Source: Candidatus Izemoplasmatales bacterium (GTDB lineage: Bacteria; Bacillota_I; Bacilli_A; Izemoplasmatales; Hujiaoplasmataceae). Taken from it: a stretch of 25,279 nucleotides of DNA. The notes below the pieces were generated by a model. It had not been told where the DNA came from, searched no databases, and was given only the letters and a program-made list of their open reading frames with translations. Of this stretch, positions 21,320 to 25,279 are shown piece after piece. The stretch is from assembly GCA_028694875.1 (NCBI GenBank), contig JAQVKB010000001.1:1-25279 (forward strand), read 5' to 3'. A program made the position numbers and the translations under genes. Numbering within the stretch: position 1 is the first letter of the stretch; the number at the start of each line of letters is the position of its first letter.

Positions 21320-22021
21320 ATGAAAACAAAAACATTGAATTGGCTTCAAGTTGTCTTTTACAGCTTGTTTCCGGGTGCCATGGTGGGGATGTTTTATTTT
21401 CTAACAGGGCCATTCTTTATTGAGAAAGGGTACCCAGCAATCTTTGTTCTATGTCTCGCTGTCATTTTCGTTCTTGTCCCTTTAGAAGTAGGCATTATGA
21501 TTTGGGTGAAAAAGCGTCAAGGGAAAGTGATCTTATTTGAAAAGTCCAACCTCGATTGGAAAAGAGGGATCCTTTGGGTGGTTGGTCTGGTGTGTTATAG
21601 TGGAATCATTTTTGCGACAATCGGAAAAATTGTCGTAACATGGTTGAAACAAACAGTATTTGCTTTCATGCCAAGTTGGTCGATAGAAAATGCGTTTGAG
21701 GGGGATCATACCGTGTTGGTTTGGACGTTTGTGTTGGTGATGATTTTTGCCAATGTCGTGGGGCCGTTGGTGGAAGAGTTCTATTTTCGTGGTTTCATTC
21801 TTTCAAGGATGCCGAAACGAGCTGTGACGAGTGTCGTCATGAGTGCACTCTTGTTTGCACTGTATCATTTCTGGTCTCCATGGGACTTTGTCGCAAGGAC
21901 GGTGATGGTGATTCCTTTTGGATATGCTGTTCAAAAAACTGGAAACATTTGGATTTCGATTGCAGCGCATATCAGTGTCAATATCATCTCTTCAATCTCG
22001 TTGATTACGTTGATTGCGTAA
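21320..22021 (+). CDS. CPBP-family intramembrane metalloprotease-like protein
   Basis: A 233-residue protein with about six to seven hydrophobic segments. The CPBP (Abi, Rce1-like) signature is complete: Glu152, Glu153 and Arg157 in VEEFYFRGFI; His183 in LFALYHFW; His217 and Asn221 in AAHISVN. In Rce1 these residues form the glutamate-type protease site; in bacteria, members act in bacteriocin immunity, regulated proteolysis or as scaffolds. GGGAG lies upstream of the ATG. It is cotranscribed with the HTH regulator, which probably controls it. Its substrate cannot be inferred. Confidence 0.9.
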   Translation: MKTKTLNWLQVVFYSLFPGAMVGMFYFLTGPFFIEKGYPAIFVLCLAVIFVLVPLEVGIMIWVKKRQGKVILFEKSNLDWKRGILWVVGLVCYSGIIFATIGKIVVTWLKQTVFAFMPSWSIENAFEGDHTVLVWTFVLVMIFANVVGPLVEEFYFRGFILSRMPKRAVTSVVMSALLFALYHFWSPWDFVARTVMVIPFGYAVQKTGNIWISIAAHISVNIISSISLITLIA

Positions 22022-22056
22022 CTCGATATCGTTTCATTCAGAATATCTCTCAAGAC

Positions 22057-22085
22057 TTGTTATGCCAATAGGTTTGGTGTATGAT
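22057..22085 (+). promoter_or_regulatory. Promoter of the 112-aa membrane protein gene
   Basis: TTGTTA (22057-22062), 17 bases, TATGAT (22080-22085). The -10 is only 18 bases before the start codon, so the leader is very short. Confidence 0.55.
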
Positions 22086-22103
22086 GAAGCTGGAGGTGAT
22101 AGG

Positions 22104-22442
22104 ATGAAACTCGCAAGAACAATCGCGTCGATTTATCTCTATGCGATGGCTGGATTTTTTGTGCTCATGTCTTTGGATGTCTTTGCCATCGAAGGCTACT
22201 CGTTTTGGGAATTACTCGGCGGCTTTTTGATGAGCATTCTCCCTGGAATTTTATTGGCTTTGGTCGTATACTTCTTGCGCAAATATCCACTCTGGCTTGG
22301 TTTGATTGTATTGGCGGCGAATCTCTATTTCTTGTTTTTCTTTCACATGGCAAGCGATGTATTCTTGATGCTCATGATGTTTGTGCCTATGACAATGGCT
22401 TCCGCCATCTTTGTTGGTTCCCATTTTTCCGCGAAATCTTGA
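22104..22442 (+). CDS. Small four-helix membrane protein (DUF7670-like)
   Basis: The start is the ATG at 22104 with GGAGGTGAT upstream; the frame is open further upstream but has no SD there. The 112 residues contain four hydrophobic segments (about 3-25, 33-58, 63-80 and 83-107) with short loops. The segment VFAIEGYSFWELLGGFLMSI followed by a PLWLGLIVLAANLYF strand resembles the DUF7670 family as I remember it. Function unknown. The promoter of the next gene overlaps its last codon. Confidence 0.75.
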   Translation: MKLARTIASIYLYAMAGFFVLMSLDVFAIEGYSFWELLGGFLMSILPGILLALVVYFLRKYPLWLGLIVLAANLYFLFFFHMASDVFLMLMMFVPMTMASAIFVGSHFSAKS

Positions 22443-22467
22443 CATTTTTGGCAATCGTGAATATAAT
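22439..22467 (+). promoter_or_regulatory. Perfect consensus promoter of the 83-aa membrane protein gene
   Basis: TTGACA (22439-22444), 17 bases, TATAAT (22462-22467). The -35 box overlaps the stop codon of the upstream gene. Confidence 0.9.
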
Positions 22468-22500
22468 AGACTCAAGACACATCATAGAGGGAGAGACACA

Positions 22501-22752
22501 ATGTTTCAAAAAGAACAAATGGGCGTTTTTGATTGGATTCTGTATTTCATTCTATTGGCAATTCCGGTTGTAGGTCTCATTATTTTTATCGTCGTATTAT
22601 TTTCTAGTGAAACCAACCAATCGCTTAAGAATTTCCAATGGGCACAAGTGGTCATGGTCATTTTCGTAGTAGTATTGATGCTGACAGTGTTTGCGCCATT
22701 ATTCAACGAACTCATCGACATGATCAACAACGGCAATTTCCCAATGCCATAA
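22501..22752 (+). CDS. Small two-helix membrane protein (83 aa)
   Basis: The start is the ATG at 22501, preceded by GAGGGAGAG. Two membrane helices: about 10-34 (WILYFILLAIPVVGLIIFIV) and 48-70 (VVMVIFVVVLMLTVFAPLF), with a short polar loop SSETNQSLKNFQWAQ. The loop, with its N(x)SLKNFxxA pattern, is seen in many small uncharacterised Bacillota membrane proteins. It is monocistronic, between a perfect promoter and a strong terminator, which suggests high constitutive expression. Function unknown. Confidence 0.8.
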   Translation: MFQKEQMGVFDWILYFILLAIPVVGLIIFIVVLFSSETNQSLKNFQWAQVVMVIFVVVLMLTVFAPLFNELIDMINNGNFPMP

Positions 22753-22753
22753 G

Positions 22754-22780
22754 AAAGTGCGCTTCGGCGCACTTTTTTTT
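22754..22780 (+). terminator. Intrinsic terminator with UUCG loop
   Basis: AAAGTGCGC-TTCG-GCGCACTTT (22754-22775) followed by five Ts, two bases after the stop codon. Confidence 0.95.
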
Positions 22781-22789
22781 GCTTCAAAC

Positions 22790-22818
22790 GTGACATTTTT
22801 GGGCGGATAGTGTATGCT
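22790..22818 (+). promoter_or_regulatory. Promoter of the DUF5662 gene
   Basis: GTGACA (22790-22795), 17 bases, TATGCT (22813-22818). Five of six and four of six matches; moderate. Confidence 0.5.
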
Positions 22819-22839
22819 TGGAAGAGGTTGGTGACGCGT

Positions 22840-23385
22840 ATGAATGCATGGAAACATCTTAAAACAATTTCAAAACATCGTCGATTGGTATTTCGACATT
22901 GCCGCAAAGCGGGATTGTTCTGGCAAGGACTCGTTCATGATCTTTCAAAGTTCAGTTGGGCGGAATTTTCTGTCGGTGTCCAATATTACCAAGAAAATCG
23001 ATCCCCGAATGAAAAAGAGCGCCGTGAGATTGGATATTCCACGGCTTGGCTTCATCATCAAGGAAGAAACAAACACCACTTTGAATATTGGTTGGATTAC
23101 AACCCTGTAAAAAAGGTGTTGTCTCCCATCGAAATGCCGCCACGATATTTGGTGGAAATGGTTTGTGATCGTATGGCCGCTTCGAAAGTGTATGAGGGGT
23201 CCAATTATACCAATGCTTCGCCTCTCGAGTATTTGCTTCGTTCGAAAGATCGCATCATGATGCATGAACAGACCAAAGAAGATTTGGAGCGTCTCCTGAC
23301 GTTATTGAAAGATGAAGGGGAAGAAGCGTTATTCGAGCAACTTCGACTTCTCGTGAAATCCGAAAAAAAACGACACATCCAATGA
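22840..23385 (+). CDS. DUF5662 family protein
   Basis: The start is taken at the ATG at 22840 (MNAWKHLKTI), with GAGGTTGGTGA upstream and the usual DUF5662 N-terminus. The 181 residues are soluble and helical. Conserved elements: RLVFRHCRKAGLFWQGLVHD then LSKFSWAEF (His33, Asp34), STAWLHHQGRNKHHFEYW (67-84) with a His cluster, MPPRYLVEMVCDRMAASKVY (99-118) and SPLEYL. The spaced His and Asp residues look like an HD-type metal site, so a phosphohydrolase-like activity is conceivable, but the family is uncharacterised. Single gene with its own promoter and terminator. The stop codon lies in the loop of that terminator. Confidence 0.85.
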   Translation: MNAWKHLKTISKHRRLVFRHCRKAGLFWQGLVHDLSKFSWAEFSVGVQYYQENRSPNEKERREIGYSTAWLHHQGRNKHHFEYWLDYNPVKKVLSPIEMPPRYLVEMVCDRMAASKVYEGSNYTNASPLEYLLRSKDRIMMHEQTKEDLERLLTLLKDEGEEALFEQLRLLVKSEKKRHIQ

Positions 23386-23398
23386 ATGTGTCGTTTTT
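23366..23398. terminator. Bidirectional terminator between DUF5662 gene and gnd
   Basis: AAAAACGACACAT (23366-23378) pairs perfectly with ATGTGTCGTTTTT (23386-23398), 7-base loop. It serves both convergent genes; gnd ends three bases away. Confidence 0.92.
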
Positions 23399-23400
23399 GT

Positions 23401-24849
23401 TTAGACGTTGTAGGTCGTGGATGAGGTATCTCCGCCTTCACCAGTCCAATTGGTATGGAAGAATTTCCCTCTAGGTTGATCGATCCGTTCGTAGGTATGC
23501 GCTCCAAAATAGTCGCGCATCGCTTGAAGTAAATTGGCCGGGAGTTGCTCTGTTGTCAAACCATCGAAATAGGATAAGCCAGAAGCAAGCGTTGGAATCG
23601 CGATTCCGCGGAGCACTGCGGTCGATACTACGTTTCTCCACGATTGAATTCTACTGGAAACCGCTTCTTGGAAATAAGGATCAAGTAAAAGGTTTTTGAG
23701 TTGGGGATCTTGATCGTAAGCATCCTTGATTTTTCCCAAAAATGCGCTTCGGATGATACAACCGCCTCGCCACATCAGCGCAATTTCACCAAAGTTGAGT
23801 TTCCATCCTTGAGAGAGTGCCGCTTGACGCATTAAGACAAACCCTTGGGCATATGAAATAATCTTCGCCGCATATAGAGCATCTTTGAGAGCGGAAAGCA
23901 GTTCTTGTTTCTGCGGATATTCTTTGAAGGTCGGTTTCAAATAGGCTTTCGATGCGAGGAGACGGTCTTCTTTGAGCGCACTTAACGCACGCGCATGTAC
24001 GCTCTCATCAATCAAGGGCAGAGGAACGCCTTCTTCCAGGGAAGCAATCACGGTCCATTTTCCAGTTCCCTTTTGTCCTGCGGTATCTAAAATCTTTTCC
24101 ACAAGAGGAGTATTGTCGGTATCTTTCTTTTTCAAAATATGCGATGTAATCTCAATCAAATAGGAGTCGAGTTCGGTTTGGTTCCACTCAGCAAAGACTT
24201 CCGCCATTTCATCGGAAGACATTCCCAAGACGTTTTTCATCATCGCATAGATTTCTGTAATGAGTTGGATATCACCATACTCAATGCCATTATGAACCAT
24301 TTTTACAAAATGACCGGCACCACCATCACCAACCCATTCGCAACAAACTTCGCCATCAGAAGTTTTGGCCGCGATGCTTTGAAGAATCGGGCGAACTTCC
24401 TCCCAGGCTTTCGCACTACCTCCTGGCATGATGGACGGTCCTTTCAACGCGCCTTCTTCCCCACCGGAAACACCAGCGCCAATGAAGTAGAGTTGATGTT
24501 CTTCGAGAAGTTTCATCCGTCGCTCGGTATCTGGAAAATGAGAATTTCCACCATCAATGATGATGTCTCCTGGCGCCAACAAGGGAATCAAACTTGAAAT
24601 CACTTGATCGACAGGATTTCCAGCACGAATCATCATCATCACTTTGCGTGGTGTTTCTAACTTGGCGACTAGGTCGGCCAAACTCTCCGCAAAGACGATA
24701 TTTTTCCCCTGAGCACGATTAGCTTTGAATTGATTCATTCTTTGTGAATCAATATCAAACGCGGCGACAGAAAAACCTTTGGATTCGATATTGAGAACTA
24801 GATTCTCGCCCATGACGGCGAGACCAATCATACCTATGTTTGCTTTCAT
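23401..24849 (-). CDS. gnd: 6-phosphogluconate dehydrogenase (decarboxylating), predicted NAD+-preferring
   Basis: Converts 6-phosphogluconate to ribulose-5-phosphate and CO2 in the oxidative pentose phosphate pathway. 482 residues, long homodimeric type. Motifs: dinucleotide loop GLAVMGENLVLN (9-20), GAGVSGGEEGALKGPSIMPGG (124-144), KMVHNGIEYGD (183-193), GTGKWTVIASLEEGVPLPLI, and a C-terminal tail with DYFGAHTYER followed by HTNWTGEGG. After strand beta-2 the family's usual N-R-S/T, which grips the NADP 2'-phosphate, is replaced by Asp32-Ile33-Asp34 (AAFDIDSQRM). Asp at this place usually means NAD+. The start is the ATG at 24849, with AAGGAG upstream; upstream codons up to 24903 have no support. 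It follows an HxlR-type regulator by 35 bases in the same orientation. Confidence 0.95.
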   Translation of the reverse strand: MKANIGMIGLAVMGENLVLNIESKGFSVAAFDIDSQRMNQFKANRAQGKNIVFAESLADLVAKLETPRKVMMMIRAGNPVDQVISSLIPLLAPGDIIIDGGNSHFPDTERRMKLLEEHQLYFIGAGVSGGEEGALKGPSIMPGGSAKAWEEVRPILQSIAAKTSDGEVCCEWVGDGGAGHFVKMVHNGIEYGDIQLITEIYAMMKNVLGMSSDEMAEVFAEWNQTELDSYLIEITSHILKKKDTDNTPLVEKILDTAGQKGTGKWTVIASLEEGVPLPLIDESVHARALSALKEDRLLASKAYLKPTFKEYPQKQELLSALKDALYAAKIISYAQGFVLMRQAALSQGWKLNFGEIALMWRGGCIIRSAFLGKIKDAYDQDPQLKNLLLDPYFQEAVSSRIQSWRNVVSTAVLRGIAIPTLASGLSYFDGLTTEQLPANLLQAMRDYFGAHTYERIDQPRGKFFHTNWTGEGGDTSSTTYNV

Positions 24850-24884
24850 GGTATACTCCTTGAAAAAAATAATGGATTTTGAAC

Positions 24885-25196
24885 TTACGAAAAACGAACC
24901 CAAGTGTCGGCCCAGCCGGCGATGGACGCCATCACGGGAGCCAAAGAACGACCTTTATCGGTCAATTCGTACTCGATCTTGACCGGGGTTTCAGGATAGA
25001 CATTGCGTTGGATGACGCCTTCTTGTTCCAACTCTTTGAGTCGTTCGCTGAGCATTTTTCCACTGACATGGATTTCGCTTTCCAATTCGGAAAATCGTTT
25101 GGGACGATCAAGAAGTTGATTCACAATCAGGCCCACCCAACGTTTTCCTAACAATTGAGCCGCGTGTTCGAATTTAGGGCATATTGGATCAGACAT
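24885..25196 (-). CDS. HxlR-family winged-helix regulator
   Basis: 103 residues from the ATG at 25196, with AGAGGTGA upstream; the GTG at 25205 lies inside that SD and is not used as the start. The HxlR signature is clear: DPICPKFEHAAQLLGKRWVG (3-22), LLDRPKRFSELESEIHVSGK, LSERLKELEQEGVIQR and VYPETPVKIEYELTDKGRSL. Cys6 in the CP motif is the residue that several family members (HypR, YodB, HxlR) use to sense electrophiles or formaldehyde. It precedes gnd by 35 bases without a terminator, so it may regulate it. The B. subtilis namesake controls the ribulose monophosphate pathway, which consumes the ribulose-5-phosphate that Gnd makes. Confidence 0.92.
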   Translation of the reverse strand: MSDPICPKFEHAAQLLGKRWVGLIVNQLLDRPKRFSELESEIHVSGKMLSERLKELEQEGVIQRNVYPETPVKIEYELTDKGRSLAPVMASIAGWADTWVRFS

Positions 25197-25215
25197 GAGA
25201 ATCACCTCTGCCTCT

Positions 25216-25259
25216 ATTATATTACAAAATATTAGAAAAGCATATTACTTTACTTTATG
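25216..25259 (-). promoter_or_regulatory. Promoter and possible operator of the HxlR-type gene
   Basis: Minus-strand -10 TATAAT (25221-25216); the -35 region is poor (TATGCT). Upstream of it the plus strand reads CATATTACTTTACTTTATG (25241-25259): a TTACTTTACTTTA direct repeat flanked by CATA and TATG. This is a plausible activator or repressor site. No gene is visible from 25197 to the window end. Confidence 0.45.
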
Positions 25260-25279
25260 AACTTTCTATTATAAGATCG

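Noticed and set aside
24850..24903. 18-codon N-terminal extension of gnd
   Set aside because: No SD lies before it and it overlaps the end of the HxlR-type gene. The ATG at 24849 has AAGGAG and gives the normal dinucleotide-binding N-terminus.

Overview
The window comes from a chromosome of moderate G+C content, probably an anaerobic Bacillota or Mycoplasmatota relative (Acholeplasma/Izemoplasma-like). The main evidence is gene order: rpsF-ssb-rpsR is followed by gdpP-rplI-dnaB and then prfA-prmC, an arrangement typical of that branch. Shine-Dalgarno (SD) sites are strong and sigma-A promoters are near consensus. TGA is used as a stop, so the genetic code is the standard one and not the mycoplasma code. 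The organism assignment is inference.

Layout. 1-213 (-): 5' end of an AAC(3)-type acetyltransferase gene with a palindromic operator in its promoter. 432-3144 (+): transketolase and TatD. 3216-6950 (-): hydC-hydB-hydA, a trimeric NADH-linked [FeFe] hydrogenase, then a 58-residue winged-helix protein; the operon starts from a perfect consensus promoter and has a ~216-nt structured leader. 7285-11681 (+): ychF, a truncated CinA (PncC), a DUF1295 membrane protein, a lipoprotein and an MFS transporter. 11804-12856 (+): rpsF-ssb-rpsR. 12965-18764 (+): a gdpP-rplI in-frame fusion, dnaB, prfA, prmC. 18844-20625 (+): a tail-anchored ankyrin-repeat protein. 20771-22752 (+): an HTH regulator with a CPBP protease-like membrane protein, then two small membrane proteins. 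22840-23385 (+): a DUF5662 protein. 23401-25196 (-): an HxlR-type regulator followed by 6-phosphogluconate dehydrogenase.

The metabolic genes suggest one theme. Transketolase and 6-phosphogluconate dehydrogenase belong to the pentose phosphate pathway. The dehydrogenase carries residues that predict NAD+ rather than NADP+ use. HydABC could re-oxidise the resulting NADH to H2.

The strongest candidates for something new are: the hyd leader, where two mutually exclusive hairpins share one strand and one of them buries the hydC SD, as in a translational riboswitch; the GdpP-L9 fusion, which has a perfect internal SD and start codon at the junction; and the cofactor switch in Gnd. No tRNA, rRNA, CRISPR array, transposon or prophage gene was seen.
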